From assembly GCA_035601835.1 (NCBI GenBank), contig DATNNM010000011.1, positions 496,001 to 560,000 of the forward strand: DNA of 64,000 bases. The letters run 5' to 3'. Positions 1 to 7,566 of the stretch are shown piece by piece (position 1 is the first letter of the stretch; every line of letters begins with the position of its first letter). The position numbers and the translations under genes are program-made. The notes under the pieces are model-generated. The model was not told the DNA's origin. It was given only the letters and a program-made list of their open reading frames with translations, and did not search any database. The DNA is from Candidatus Tumulicola sp. (GTDB taxonomy: Bacteria > Vulcanimicrobiota > Vulcanimicrobiia > Eremiobacterales > Eremiobacteraceae).

Positions 1-2
1 CG

Positions 3-701
3 GTAGCTCCTCCTGGTCCGGACGACACCGTGATCCGTCTCTCGCAAATGCGCAAGACCATCGCCGAGCGCATGGTGCTCTCGAAAACGACCATCCCGCA
101 TGCGTGGTCGATGGTCGAGGCGGACGTCACGAAGCTCGTCAAGTGGCGAGAGAAGGAAAAAGCCGCGTTCAAGGCCCGCGAGGGCGTCAACCTCACGTTT
201 TTGCCGATCATGATCCAAGCCGTCTGCGGCGCTCTGCGCGAGTTTCCGATGGTCAACGCCGTGTGGGCCGGCGACTCGATCATCCAGCGTAAACACATCA
301 ATATTGGCGTGGCGGTGGACATCGAAGACGGGCTTATCGTTCCGGTGGTGCGCGACGCCGACCGCTACAGCTTGGCCGGGCTGGCGGCAACCGTTAATGA
401 CTTGGTCGAAAAAGCGCGCAGCCGCAAGCTGACGATGGACGACCTCATCGACGGCACGATCACGGTGGACAACACCGGCAGCCTCGGCAGCATCGCTTCC
501 GTTCCCATCATCAATCCGCCGCAGGCCGCGATCATCACGATGGAGGCCATCGTCAAGCGGCCGTGGGTGGTGGAGGATGCCATCGTGATCAGGTCCATCA
601 TGAATGTTTGCTTATGCCTGGACCACCGCGTTTTGGACGGGGCCGTGGCGTCCCATTTCCTGCAAGCCGTACGGCGCAGGCTCGAAGAGTTTTCAGCATG
701 A
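3..701 (+). CDS. 2-oxo acid dehydrogenase E2 (dihydrolipoyl acyltransferase), 3'-terminal part
   Basis: This is the C-terminal catalytic (CAT) domain of an E2 acyltransferase of the pyruvate/2-oxoglutarate/branched-chain dehydrogenase family, which moves the acyl group from lipoyl-lysine to CoA. The reading frame is open to the left edge with a Pro/Gly-rich linker (APPGPDD), so the lipoyl and E1/E3-binding domains lie outside the window and the GTG at 30 is not a true start. CAT landmarks are the LSQMRKTIAERM entry, the DNTGSLGS strand and the active-site DHRVLDG near the C-terminus (His and Asp catalytic). Which complex it belongs to cannot be told from this piece. The TGA stop is directly followed by a hairpin repeat at 702. 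Confidence 0.9.
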   Translation, partial: VAPPGPDDTVIRLSQMRKTIAERMVLSKTTIPHAWSMVEADVTKLVKWREKEKAAFKAREGVNLTFLPIMIQAVCGALREFPMVNAVWAGDSIIQRKHINIGVAVDIEDGLIVPVVRDADRYSLAGLAATVNDLVEKARSRKLTMDDLIDGTITVDNTGSLGSIASVPIINPPQAAIITMEAIVKRPWVVEDAIVIRSIMNVCLCLDHRVLDGAVASHFLQAVRRRLEEFSA

Positions 702-725
702 TGTAGTGCCGAGCTTTAGCCCCGG
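702..725 (-). repeat. Dispersed TAAA-loop hairpin repeat, reverse orientation
   Basis: The stretch begins TGTAGTGCC and ends CTTTAGCCCCGG. It is the reverse complement of the family form CCGGGGC-TAAA-GCCCCGG-CACTACA, with one diverged stem arm. It starts on the base after the E2 stop codon. Confidence 0.7.
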
Positions 726-827
726 AAGGGGAGGGAGCCGAGCCTGGGAAGCGAAGCCTCACCTCGAAATCGTTCGCAAAGCCAAGACTTTGCGACCACC
801 TCTCGCATGCCTGAGGAAAGGACCTCT

Positions 828-1694
828 ATGCGGATGAGCGTCTCTCGTTTTCTCGCGCTAGGTGCGGCGTTGCTGGCCGGGGCAACTTTGGGAGCCTGTT
901 CCAGCAGCGGCACACCCATCGCGCCCACCGGCAACAACAACCAGATCAACTCATTCCCTGGCGCCCCCGTGCGCTTTATCCAAGGCTCACCGAACCTGCA
1001 CCTCGGCATCACCAACGCCGATTTCCGTGTCGACGGCCAACTCGTGGTAACGCTCAACTATGCGCAAGCAACACAGTTTATTCTGAGCATACCGGCCGGG
1101 TCGCACACGGTCACGCTCTACGATCACGCCAATCCCACGAATCCGCTGTTCACCGGAACAACCGTCACGCTGAGCCCCAACACGAAGTATGCGATCGTCG
1201 CGGGAGGCGATGCCGGCGCGACTCTAACGAACCAAAAACCGCAGATCTTCCTGTTCGCCGAACCGCACTACAACACACCGTCCGGTTCTGCTGCGATGAG
1301 TTTCTTCAACGCCTCGCCTAAGGCCCAAGCGGTCGGCGTCTCGTACAATTGCGTCACCGGTGGACCAAGTTGCCTAAACGGCATCGGCAGCCCAGCCGTC
1401 GGCGGCTCGTCGACCAACAACATCCTGTTCCATTCAATCAATGACGGCTGGTGTTTCGGAGCATACCACCCAACCGGCGGCGTTGTGCTTGTCACCGGCG
1501 GGGGATTCCCCAATGCAACCACTTCCGACCCGAGGAACGCGCAATGCCCCGTCAATGCTGTATTCCTCATCGGGACCACCACCGCGCCATTCAATAACTT
1601 CGACATGTTCCTGATCGACGCAGTCGGGGTCGTAACTGCCGCACCAACCGGTCCCTCGAGATATATCGTTCTTGACGGGCAGCAGAACGGGTAG
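828..1694 (+). CDS. Lipoprotein with DUF4397-like domains
   Basis: Predicted exported lipoprotein of 288 aa. It has a short charged N-terminus, a hydrophobic stretch and a lipobox (LGAC) near residue 24, then a Gly/Asn/Thr-rich linker. The body starts VRFIQGSPNLHLGI and contains a second copy-like start (MSFFNASPKAQAVGV). These are typical of DUF4397 repeats, beta-sandwich modules of unknown function on cell surfaces. ATG 828 is chosen over ATG 807 because AGGAAAGG lies just upstream and the signal peptide then starts correctly. Four Cys in the second half could form disulfides. It stands alone, with a strong terminator after it. Function unknown. Confidence 0.75.
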   Translation: MRMSVSRFLALGAALLAGATLGACSSSGTPIAPTGNNNQINSFPGAPVRFIQGSPNLHLGITNADFRVDGQLVVTLNYAQATQFILSIPAGSHTVTLYDHANPTNPLFTGTTVTLSPNTKYAIVAGGDAGATLTNQKPQIFLFAEPHYNTPSGSAAMSFFNASPKAQAVGVSYNCVTGGPSCLNGIGSPAVGGSSTNNILFHSINDGWCFGAYHPTGGVVLVTGGGFPNATTSDPRNAQCPVNAVFLIGTTTAPFNNFDMFLIDAVGVVTAAPTGPSRYIVLDGQQNG

Positions 1695-1716
1695 CTCTAC
1701 AGTCGTTAGCAAACTC

Positions 1717-1749
1717 GCGGCGCCGAACTCGGCGCCGCTTTCTTTTTTT
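1717..1749 (+). terminator. Rho-independent terminator
   Basis: A perfect 9-bp stem (GCGGCGCCG / CGGCGCCGC) with an AACT loop is followed by a T-rich run. It lies between the convergent lipoprotein and MFS genes; the MFS stop codon is at the end of the T-run. Confidence 0.85.
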
Positions 1750-3031
1750 ATGCCAACTCGCGCACGTCGCGGCGCAGCCACGCCCCAAGGGCGACCACGG
1801 CGACGATGACGCCGCCCACCAAGAAGGTCGCGGAGAGCGACGATAAGCTCGCCGCAAATCCCAGCACGTATGCCCCCAGCGGCATCAGGCCAAGAAAAAT
1901 CATGGTGTAGATAGACATGACGCGCCCGCGCATGTCCGGCGGCGTGTACGTCTGCAGCAGCGTGTTGGCCATGCCCAAGAACAACATCGAGGCGACGCCG
2001 AGACCAGCGAGCGCTGCGGAGACTCCCCAAAACGTCTGTGCAAGGCCCAAGAACGCCAGCACGATGCCCGAAGCGGCCGCGCTTGCCAAAAAGATCACGC
2101 CGCGATCGCGCCGCACGCCGATGAGCGCCGTGATGATGGACCCCGCCAGGGCGCCGACGCCGGCAAACGCCATGAGTTCGCCGAGAATGCGCGCGTCGGC
2201 GTGGAGCACGCTCTTCGCGAGGGCAGGCAGAAGCGTGATGTACGGCCGCGCGACGATCGACAGAACCGCGGACACGATGATGACCCCGAGCACGGCTGCA
2301 TTGCTGCGCATGTAGTCAAAACCAGCGAGCATGTCGCTCCACAGGCCGGGGCGGTTGTCCATCGGCGTCGCCGGTTTGGGCTTCATCGCGAGCACCGCGG
2401 CCAGCACCGCCACATACGAGGCGGCATTGATGAAGAAGCACACGGCAAAGCCGACGCTCGCGACCAGGAGGCCGCCCAGGACCGGTCCGATGATGAAGGG
2501 CGCGTTGAAGGCCGCGGAGTTGAGGCCGATGGCGTTCATGAGCTCGCGGCGGCCGACCAGCACCGAAACGAGCGACTGCCGGGTCGGCGCCTCAAAGGCG
2601 GCCGCGGCTGATGATATCGCGGCGAGCAGCATCACGTGCCAGATCTGGATGACGTGCAGCGCCACGAGAACGCCCAGGAGCAGTGTCGCGAGCGCCATGA
2701 CGAATTGGCTCGCGGCGAGCAGCCTGCGGCGGTCGACCCGGTCGATGATCGCGCCGGCGAAGCCGGAAAGCGCGAGCACGGGCACCGCGCGCACGAAGCC
2801 CACCAAGCCGAGATAGAACGGCGCTACAGCCGGTGAGGGGGAAAGTTCGACCACGAGCCAGCCCTGGGCGAGCAGGGCCATCCACGTGCCCGTATTGGAG
2901 ACCAAAAGCCCGAACCATAGCAATCGGAACTCGCGATAGGCGAGGGCGCCAAATCGCGCGCGGGCGTGTGGAGACGGGAGGTCGAGGTGGGGTTCGGGGC
3001 TGTCTGCGATATCGGAGACGATGACGGGCAC
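1748..3031 (-). CDS. MFS transporter (EntS/MFS_3-like exporter)
   Basis: 427-aa polytopic membrane protein, probably 12 helices, of the major facilitator superfamily. The N-terminal half has the LLVSNTGTWMALLAQGWLV and IIDRVDRRRLL features seen in the enterobactin-exporter-like (EntS, MFS_3) group, in which the D-R-x-x-R-R loop between helices 2 and 3 is conserved. Proton-driven export of a small molecule is the likely role; substrate unknown. The start is GTG at 3031 without a clear ribosome binding site. It is read in the same direction as the luxE-luxC-aminotransferase operon about 420 bp upstream, so it could export that product, but the gap and the repeats between them weaken the link. 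Confidence 0.8.
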   Translation of the reverse strand: MPVIVSDIADSPEPHLDLPSPHARARFGALAYREFRLLWFGLLVSNTGTWMALLAQGWLVVELSPSPAVAPFYLGLVGFVRAVPVLALSGFAGAIIDRVDRRRLLAASQFVMALATLLLGVLVALHVIQIWHVMLLAAISSAAAAFEAPTRQSLVSVLVGRRELMNAIGLNSAAFNAPFIIGPVLGGLLVASVGFAVCFFINAASYVAVLAAVLAMKPKPATPMDNRPGLWSDMLAGFDYMRSNAAVLGVIIVSAVLSIVARPYITLLPALAKSVLHADARILGELMAFAGVGALAGSIITALIGVRRDRGVIFLASAAASGIVLAFLGLAQTFWGVSAALAGLGVASMLFLGMANTLLQTYTPPDMRGRVMSIYTMIFLGLMPLGAYVLGFAASLSSLSATFLVGGVIVAVVALGAWLRRDVRELA

Positions 3032-3051
3032 GAAGGGCTGGGTTCGATTCT

Positions 3052-3076
3052 CCGGGGCTAAAGCCCCGGCACTACA
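3052..3076 (+). repeat. Dispersed TAAA-loop hairpin repeat, full copy
   Basis: Full consensus copy: stem CCGGGGC, loop TAAA, stem GCCCCGG, tail CACTACA. It lies just upstream of the MFS start. Confidence 0.85.
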
Positions 3077-3083
3077 GACACGA

Positions 3084-3100
3084 AAAGCCCCGGCACTACA
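3084..3100 (+). repeat. Right-half copy of the hairpin repeat
   Basis: The 17 bases AAAGCCCCGGCACTACA repeat the right arm and tail of the copy at 3052, 24 bp earlier, without the left arm. Confidence 0.75.
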
Positions 3101-3124
3101 AAACGCCTGGGCCTAAAATCAGTT

Positions 3125-3150
3125 ACGACCGGGCCGTGAGGCCCGGTCGT
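3125..3150 (+). repeat. Long perfect hairpin, variant stem
   Basis: An 11-bp perfect stem (ACGACCGGGCC / GGCCCGGTCGT) with a GTGA loop, followed by TACTG. Same size and setting as the dispersed hairpins but with a different loop; no T-run follows on either side. Confidence 0.6.
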
Positions 3151-3450
3151 TACTGTCTGGCCGATGGCGCTGTTGCCGCGTTTTCGAACTGACCATTGTA
3201 CACTGCCAGCTCGCTTACGAAGGCATTACTGGGACGCGATCCCCAGGTCCATCACTTGACGTGAGTCAAGTCCCCAACGGCAGGGGTACCATTTCCGAAA
3301 CGCTCGGCTCTCTACGCTTGCAACCGTAGCATCCGTTGTTGCTTCGCTGTTTCGGCACCGCGGTCGGTGTATGGGCATCATACTGTGCGCGCGCTAGCAA
3401 TACAAGCGGAACGACTGTTCGTTTTTGAAATAAATTGTGGATAAGTTGTG

Positions 3451-4812
3451 TCAGGCTTCGATCAGCGCCTCAGCAACGATGCCGAGCGCAAACTCAAGTT
3501 GTTCTTTTTCGATCACCAACGGTGGCGTGAACGACAAGACATTATTAGCAGGACCACCTGCAAGCAGCACCACGCCGCGACGCAAAGCGCCTGCAACGGT
3601 TTGCGCTGCGATCTTGCTCGCCGGCTCGCCGGCTTCATCCACGCACTCGAGTCCCCACATGAGGCCCTTGCCGCGGACGTCGCCGATCCGTCCACCGGCA
3701 CGATCGCGGATCGCGTTCAACATGGCGCCAAGCGGTTTTTCCAACGCTGCCGCGCGTTCGACCAGTTTGTGCTCGCGTAACTCTTGGATGCTTGCCAACG
3801 CGGCGGCGCAGCCCGTTGGGTGCCCTAGGAAGGTGCTCGTGTGGATCGCCTCGCCGGTACATTCCGGCCACCGGTCCATCACCTCGGCCTTACCGATGCA
3901 GGCGGAGATCGGGAAGCCGGACGACATGCCCTTGCCCACGCAGATGAGGTCCGGCACCACGCCGGCGTGGTCGCACGCAAACCAGCGGCCCGTGCGGCCG
4001 AAGCCGGTGAAGATCTCGTCGGCGATGAGCAGTAAGCGGCGCCGGTCGCATAACTCGCGCAGGTCGGCGAGCCAACCCAACGGCGCCGGCACTTCGCCGC
4101 CGCGCCCCTGGATCGGCTCGACGATCACAGCGCCGATCTCGCCGCCGCCTTCGGCATCCAGCACCTCTTCGACAAAGCTGAGGCAGGCGGTTTCGCATTC
4201 CGGGTAGGTGAGGTTGAGCGGGCAGCGATAGCAATACGCGTACGGCACGCGCCGCGCAAACGAACCGAGTTGTTTGACGAAAGGCTCGCGGAAGTGGTCG
4301 CGATCGGTGAGCGCGAGGGCGCCGTAGGTCAGGCCGTGGTACGCGCCGGTGAAGCTGATGACGCCCGGCTTGCCCGTGGCGATGGCCGCCGTTTTTATCG
4401 CCGACTCCACCGCTTCGGCTCCTGAAGAAGCGAGAATGACGCGCTTGGAGCCTTTGCCGGGCGTCACCTCGCATAGCGCTTCCGCCAACAGCACTTTGCC
4501 TTCGGTGGGATGCACGTCGCCCATACCGTGCAACAGTCTGCCCGCTTGATGCGCGAGCGCCTCGACGACGCGAGGATTGCTGTGCCCGGCGGCGGCGACC
4601 CCGAAAGCTCCGCTCAGATCGACATAGACGTTGCCGTCGACGTCCACGAGATTCGCGCCGGTGCCGCGCTCGAAGAAGACCGGGAAATCGTCGCTGACGT
4701 AGGTGACGTCACGGCACTCGCATTCACGCAGGCGCTTGGCCAGTTCGCGGCTGCGCGGGCCGGGCGGCTCGACCACGACGTGGGCCAAGTCCTTGCCGGT
4801 GAGTTCTTTCAC
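3451..4812 (-). CDS. Class III PLP-dependent aminotransferase
   Basis: 453-aa aminotransferase of the acetylornithine/4-aminobutyrate/omega-transaminase family. It moves an amino group to an aldehyde or keto acceptor. Visible landmarks are the SSGAEAVESA phosphate-binding loop, AYHG, VEPIQGRGGE, LLIADEIFTGFGRTG (Asp on the pyridine nitrogen) and CVGKGMSSGFPIS (Schiff-base Lys). A cysteine cluster (YCYRCP...ECETAC) is present in the middle. GTG 4812 is chosen because GGAGGG precedes it and because it overlaps the luxC stop as GTGA, which suggests translational coupling. As the last gene of luxE-luxC-aminotransferase its likely substrate is the aldehyde made by LuxC, giving a primary amine. The substrate is inferred from context only. 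Confidence 0.9.
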   Translation of the reverse strand: MKELTGKDLAHVVVEPPGPRSRELAKRLRECECRDVTYVSDDFPVFFERGTGANLVDVDGNVYVDLSGAFGVAAAGHSNPRVVEALAHQAGRLLHGMGDVHPTEGKVLLAEALCEVTPGKGSKRVILASSGAEAVESAIKTAAIATGKPGVISFTGAYHGLTYGALALTDRDHFREPFVKQLGSFARRVPYAYCYRCPLNLTYPECETACLSFVEEVLDAEGGGEIGAVIVEPIQGRGGEVPAPLGWLADLRELCDRRRLLLIADEIFTGFGRTGRWFACDHAGVVPDLICVGKGMSSGFPISACIGKAEVMDRWPECTGEAIHTSTFLGHPTGCAAALASIQELREHKLVERAAALEKPLGAMLNAIRDRAGGRIGDVRGKGLMWGLECVDEAGEPASKIAAQTVAGALRRGVVLLAGGPANNVLSFTPPLVIEKEQLEFALGIVAEALIEA

Positions 4813-5987
4813 GCGCCCTCCGCTTCGCAAAAATCTTGGACTGTTGGGCGATAGCCGAATGGCGGCCGCTGCATTTCTCCAAGCTCGCAATGACGCCTCG
4901 CCGGCGAAGCTTCGAGCGCCGAACGCTCTTCGGGCGCCAGCCCGCCCGCCGTTCCGATCGTCTCCAATGGCCGGCCAAATGCGGCGAGGTGTCGCTGCAT
5001 AGTCCCGGCATCCGCGCATGGCTTGACGACGACGACCCGGCCGAAGCCCGCGCACCGGGGCGCGCCGTCGGGTTCAACGACGACGACGAACTCAGGGACG
5101 CCGCTCTTGGCCGGTCCTGTGAGGAGCGTGCTCAGGCCGTGTGGCACCGCATCGAGCGCGGTCACCGCGCAGCGCCGGAGAAAGCTAGCGATCAGCGCGG
5201 GCTCAGCCTCTTCCAGCGCGGCGCGCGGCAATGCGCGCCCCTCGCGCTCGAGTGCCGCCGCCAGCGCGCGCGCGAACAACGTGGCCCTACCGGCGTCGCC
5301 GCGCACGTAGACGGTTTGCGGCGACATGCAACCGCGCTGATCGAAGAGGCAGACGTCGCGGGCCGCGGCCGCGGCCGCCTCGTTCAGCTCCGCTCCGGCG
5401 TTCACATATCCGACGCTATACGAATCGCCATAAGGAACAAAATGTGGTATGCCAGACTTTAGTCTGGCTTTGATGCGAGAGCGGAGAGCATCGAGCGTTT
5501 CATCGCTGCCGAACGCGATGACGCGCTCGACCTGATCCAGTGCCTCGGCCTCCGGCTCTGTTTCGCCGCCGCGCCAATGTTGCGCGGAAACCGCTCCGGC
5601 CACGCCATCCAGTTGCGCCGAGACGATGGGCGCAAGATGCCGTTCGTCGCTTGCCGCCTTGAGGATGACCGGTGAGCCGGCCAGCGCGGCGCAGAACGCC
5701 GACGACACCGCCGGCCCGATGATATTTCCGGGCAAGATCACGAGGGTTGAAACCGGTCGCCCGGAGAGCGCCTGCGTCATCGCGCGAGCCGTTGCTTCGT
5801 CAAGATCGAATAACACGTTGTCCAGTGCGCGCTCCACAACCGGCGCCGGCCATCGGCCGCCGGCAAGCGCGCTGCGCGCCTGCGCACGCACCGGAGATGA
5901 CGGATCGCGCCACTCCGCCGCGCACTCGGCGATGCGGCGGACGGGAAGGTCGAGGCTATCGGCGACCGGCATGCTATCGGGCGCCAT
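4809..5987 (-). CDS. luxC: LuxC-family acyl-CoA/acyl-protein reductase
   Basis: 392-aa member of the LuxC fatty-acid reductase family (aldehyde dehydrogenase fold). It reduces an acyl thioester or enzyme-bound acyl group with NADPH to an aldehyde. The region VCLFDQRGCMSPQTVYV holds the likely acyl-accepting Cys, and LVILPGNIIGPAV matches the N-terminal family signature. ATG 5987 overlaps luxE by 14 bp; ATG 5972, two bases past the luxE stop, is an alternative. Codons around 5440-5470 are AT-rich and rare for this gene, because a hairpin repeat sits there in frame and appears to add a few residues (ARLKSGIPH). No luxAB luciferase genes are in the window, so bioluminescence is not implied. Confidence 0.85.
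   Translation of the reverse strand: MAPDSMPVADSLDLPVRRIAECAAEWRDPSSPVRAQARSALAGGRWPAPVVERALDNVLFDLDEATARAMTQALSGRPVSTLVILPGNIIGPAVSSAFCAALAGSPVILKAASDERHLAPIVSAQLDGVAGAVSAQHWRGGETEPEAEALDQVERVIAFGSDETLDALRSRIKARLKSGIPHFVPYGDSYSVGYVNAGAELNEAAAAAARDVCLFDQRGCMSPQTVYVRGDAGRATLFARALAAALEREGRALPRAALEEAEPALIASFLRRCAVTALDAVPHGLSTLLTGPAKSGVPEFVVVVEPDGAPRCAGFGRVVVVKPCADAGTMQRHLAAFGRPLETIGTAGGLAPEERSALEASPARRHCELGEMQRPPFGYRPTVQDFCEAEGA
5443..5468 (-). repeat. Hairpin repeat inside the luxC coding region
   Basis: On the coding strand this reads stem GCCAGAC, loop TAAA, stem GTCTGGC, tail ATACCACA. It fits the family plan (stem-TAAA-stem-tail) with a different stem sequence. It is in frame, without a stop, and encodes part of ARLKSGIPH. 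Confidence 0.65.
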
Positions 5988-7083
5988 GCTCGAGCAGCGC
6001 ATCGATCGCAATACTACAGCCCTTCGGCGGCGCTCCTGCGAAGCGCCCGATGAGCTCAAAGCCGCCCGACACGATGCGCGCAACGTCGGCCGTCAAGACC
6101 GCAGCGACCGAGCCGCGGTTGCTCAAATCGAAGACTTGAAGCAGTCCTTGGCGGCCCTCCCGAACCGGCTTGCCGGTGACGGGATCCACGACCGCGATGC
6201 GAGTCCAATGCGGGCCGATCTTGGTGCCGACGCGCGCTTCGCGCTCCGCGAAGTAATCGGCCAGGTTCGCATCATACCATTGACTACCCAATTCGCACAT
6301 GCCATATTCGGAAACGCAAAACACGCGCGGTATGCCCAAGATATCGGAAAACCAGCGATAGAGGCGCTCGCCCGACACCTCGCGAGAGCGGCCCTTGAAA
6401 CCGCCCGTTTCGACCACGCGGCTGCCGCGTGGCAGCTTGACGCGCAATCCCTCCTTCTCGCAGCGCTCGAAGAAATGCACGAAAGCGAATGCCGTGCCGA
6501 TCACGGCGACGGGCTCGGCGACCGTTCGAAGCATGCCGGCGGCGGACTCAAAGTCCAGCTTGTCGTCGCGGATCAAGAAAGCATCGCGCTTGGTCCCCAG
6601 CGTTTGACTGAGCTTCGACAACATGTATGAAAGCGAAGACTGTGGAGCTTGCGCAAACGATGGCGCCAGGAATAGCATTTGTATGGAGGTCTTGTCGGGC
6701 ATGACGCATGCTCGAAAATGAGCGAGCAGCGACGCATCGTACAGCGCGGTGGAAGTGAGTTCATGGCGGGATCGGGCACCCTGCGCCCCGGTTGTTCCGC
6801 TGGACAAGAATGTGACCTGCGTGTGCTCCGCGGGGAAGCACGCCAACCGCGTTAGACCGAATGCGGACGTCGGAATCGCGGGGACGTCGAGCCACCCGTG
6901 CACCGACTCGGGCGTTTGGCCGAACCGGTCGCAGTAGAGCCGGTAGCCCGGATTGCACGCGTACTGGTGTGCAAACAGCTCGAGGGCCAAACGCTGGAAC
7001 GACACATTGTTGGCGCTCGGTAGCTCGATGAAGTAGCGTATCCTCTTGTCAAGCTCGTCGGCATTCGAGACGGAGATGTCCAC
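5974..7083 (-). CDS. luxE: LuxE-family acyl-protein synthetase
   Basis: 369-aa member of the LuxE acyl-protein synthetase family (ANL adenylating superfamily relatives). It activates a fatty acid with ATP and hands the acyl group to an enzyme thiol and then to LuxC. The TFLSSGTTGAQGARS stretch is the ATP/AMP-binding P-loop-like motif, and FCVSEYGMCELGSQWYD matches the second conserved core motif. The C-terminus (DLSNRGSVAAVLTADVA) also fits the family. The start is GTG 7083. It is the first gene of the leftward operon luxE-luxC-aminotransferase. An 81-bp gap with a hairpin repeat separates it from the divergent thioesterase gene. Confidence 0.85.
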   Translation of the reverse strand: MDISVSNADELDKRIRYFIELPSANNVSFQRLALELFAHQYACNPGYRLYCDRFGQTPESVHGWLDVPAIPTSAFGLTRLACFPAEHTQVTFLSSGTTGAQGARSRHELTSTALYDASLLAHFRACVMPDKTSIQMLFLAPSFAQAPQSSLSYMLSKLSQTLGTKRDAFLIRDDKLDFESAAGMLRTVAEPVAVIGTAFAFVHFFERCEKEGLRVKLPRGSRVVETGGFKGRSREVSGERLYRWFSDILGIPRVFCVSEYGMCELGSQWYDANLADYFAEREARVGTKIGPHWTRIAVVDPVTGKPVREGRQGLLQVFDLSNRGSVAAVLTADVARIVSGGFELIGRFAGAPPKGCSIAIDALLEHGAR

Positions 7084-7103
7084 GCTTTCGCAGTTCTACA
7101 TCA

Positions 7104-7122
7104 CCGGGGCTAAAGCCCCGGC
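7104..7122 (+). repeat. Dispersed TAAA-loop hairpin repeat
   Basis: CCGGGGC-TAAA-GCCCCGG followed by CGACAACA, a diverged tail. It lies between the divergent luxE and thioesterase starts. Confidence 0.8.
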
Positions 7123-7164
7123 GACAACAAGGTCCGGCAGTACACTGGGTAAGAAGCTGGCTAA

Positions 7165-7566
7165 ATGAACCTCAAGATCGGGCAGACGTCGCAGTCAGAA
7201 TATGTCGCTTCTGCGGAACGGCTGGCGGATCGATATGGCAATGCCGGTGTTCCGGTTCTGGCGACGCCGCACTTGGTGGCGCTCGCCGAGAGCGAATGCG
7301 TGCGCTGCGTGGCAGACGCGCTCGCGCCCGGAACGTCGACGGTCGGCATCCGGCTGGACGTGCGCCACCTCGCAGCCACGCCCGAGGCCATGCGCTTCAC
7401 GATGCGCGCGGAGTTGGCCGAGATCGATCGGCGCAGGCTGGTTTTCAAAGTCGAAGCGCACGACGAAGTCGAGAAGATCTTCGAAGGCGTTCACGAGCGT
7501 TTCATCGTCGAGACCGGACCGTTTCTGGTCAAGACGAGCGCCAAGAAGGCAGCGGCGAAGCGGTGA
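7165..7566 (+). CDS. Hotdog thioesterase, FlK-like
   Basis: 133-aa protein of the fluoroacetyl-CoA-thioesterase-like hotdog family, which hydrolyses small acyl-CoA esters. Family features are ATPHLVALAESECV (the Glu of the active site), STVGIRLDVRHLAATPEAM (His) and the HERFIVE end. Most members act on ordinary acyl-CoA, so fluoroacetate resistance should not be inferred. It has a Lys/Ala-rich tail. The stop overlaps the next gene as GTGA, and the gene is divergent from luxE. It may release or edit acyl-CoA for the neighbouring LuxCE system (inference). Confidence 0.75.
   Translation: MNLKIGQTSQSEYVASAERLADRYGNAGVPVLATPHLVALAESECVRCVADALAPGTSTVGIRLDVRHLAATPEAMRFTMRAELAEIDRRRLVFKVEAHDEVEKIFEGVHERFIVETGPFLVKTSAKKAAAKR

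Larger units (their letters stand above)
3032..3450. other. Non-coding stretch with hairpins
   Basis: No convincing gene in 419 bp. The left part (3052-3150) holds one full hairpin repeat, one right-half copy and one long perfect hairpin. The right part (about 3180-3450) is less GC-rich and has a short inverted repeat (CTACG...CGTAG near 3312-3335) but nothing I can assign to a known RNA. It lies downstream of the aminotransferase and upstream of the MFS gene, both leftward. Confidence 0.6.

Noticed and set aside
3039-3055. TpsiC-arm-like GGGTTCGATTCTCC suggesting a tRNA
   Set aside because: No cloverleaf can be built upstream; it is the MFS leader running into a repeat.
3436-3444. DnaA-box-like TGTGGATAA downstream of the aminotransferase gene
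   Set aside because: A single match without neighbours, dnaA/dnaN genes or an AT-rich unwinding region, so not an origin.
3437-4207. 256-aa and other rightward frames opposite the aminotransferase
   Set aside because: Ser/Arg/Pro-rich antisense shadows of a high-GC gene.
4809-7083. Bioluminescence operon from luxC and luxE
   Set aside because: No luxA, luxB or luxD in the window; the third gene is an aminotransferase.
7165-7566. Fluoroacetate resistance by the FlK-like thioesterase
   Set aside because: Family name only; no fluorinase or fluoroacetate genes nearby, and most family members hydrolyse other acyl-CoA esters.
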